Assembly (NCBI GenBank): GCA_052273625.1
Contig: DAVZHW010000076.1
Location: forward strand, 1 to 6,223
Source of the DNA: Fimenecus sp052273625
GTDB lineage: Bacteria; Bacillota; Clostridia; Oscillospirales; Acutalibacteraceae
Direction: 5' to 3'
DNA length: 6,223 bases
The position numbers were made by a program, and so were the translations under genes. Below the pieces are notes generated by a model. The model was not told the origin of the DNA and searched no databases. It was given only the letters and a program-made list of their open reading frames with translations. Position 1 is the stretch's first letter, and every line of letters starts with the position of its first letter. Shown here piece after piece: positions 6,212 through 6,223 of this stretch.

Positions 6212-6223
6212 ATGGAAAATAAA
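6212..6223 (+). CDS. Start of an unidentified gene (first 4 codons, MENK), 3' truncated by window edge
   Basis: ATG at 6212 is preceded by a strong AAGGAG (6197-6202) with 9-nt spacing, so it is a credible gene start. Only Met-Glu-Asn-Lys is present and the product cannot be named. It belongs to a transcription unit separate from hamAB, divided from it by the terminator at 5783-5816, and it has an unusually long, highly structured leader of nearly 400 nt. Confidence 0.6.

Overview
The window is low-GC, Clostridia-like DNA (strong AGGAGG-type ribosome binding sites, A+T-rich codons). It probably comes from a gut Lachnospiraceae-type Firmicute, although nothing in the sequence fixes the taxon. 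All recognised genes lie on the + strand.

Layout. Positions 1-228 hold the last 75 codons of a gene that starts outside the window; it resembles the C-terminal tail of a type III (Mod-like) DNA methyltransferase. Three nucleotides later comes a 495-aa protein (232-1719) with an N-terminal DUF4062/TIR-like fold and an unrecognised C-terminal half. After 14 nt comes a 268-aa DUF1837 protein, HamA (1734-2540), whose stop overlaps the start of a 1016-aa superfamily 2 helicase, HamB (2537-5587). HamA plus HamB is the Hachiman anti-phage defence system. Spacings of 3 nt, 14 nt and a 4-nt overlap, with no room for promoters, indicate one operon. The window is therefore a Hachiman locus with an extra DUF4062-type gene and possibly a DNA methyltransferase in front.

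How the genes may work together. From published work on Hachiman, HamB is a helicase that holds the HamA nuclease inactive and releases it when it meets damaged or foreign DNA; HamA then degrades DNA. The key residues for both activities are intact here. The DUF4062 protein is a candidate third component, either a second effector or a sensor. The upstream methylase, if that is what it is, could mark self DNA. Both of these roles are inference.

The 636 bases after hamB look different and are less A+T-rich. Positions 5588-5782 contain only a doubtful 59-codon open frame. A rho-independent terminator sits at 5783-5816. Positions 5817-6211 form the long leader of a new gene, of which only the first four codons (MENK) are present. 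This leader holds a possible 22-codon leader peptide and a chain of perfect hairpins with competing pairings, which suggests attenuation-type control. The abrupt change in character fits a defence cassette carried as cargo in a larger mobile element, but no integrase, att site or transposon end is visible.
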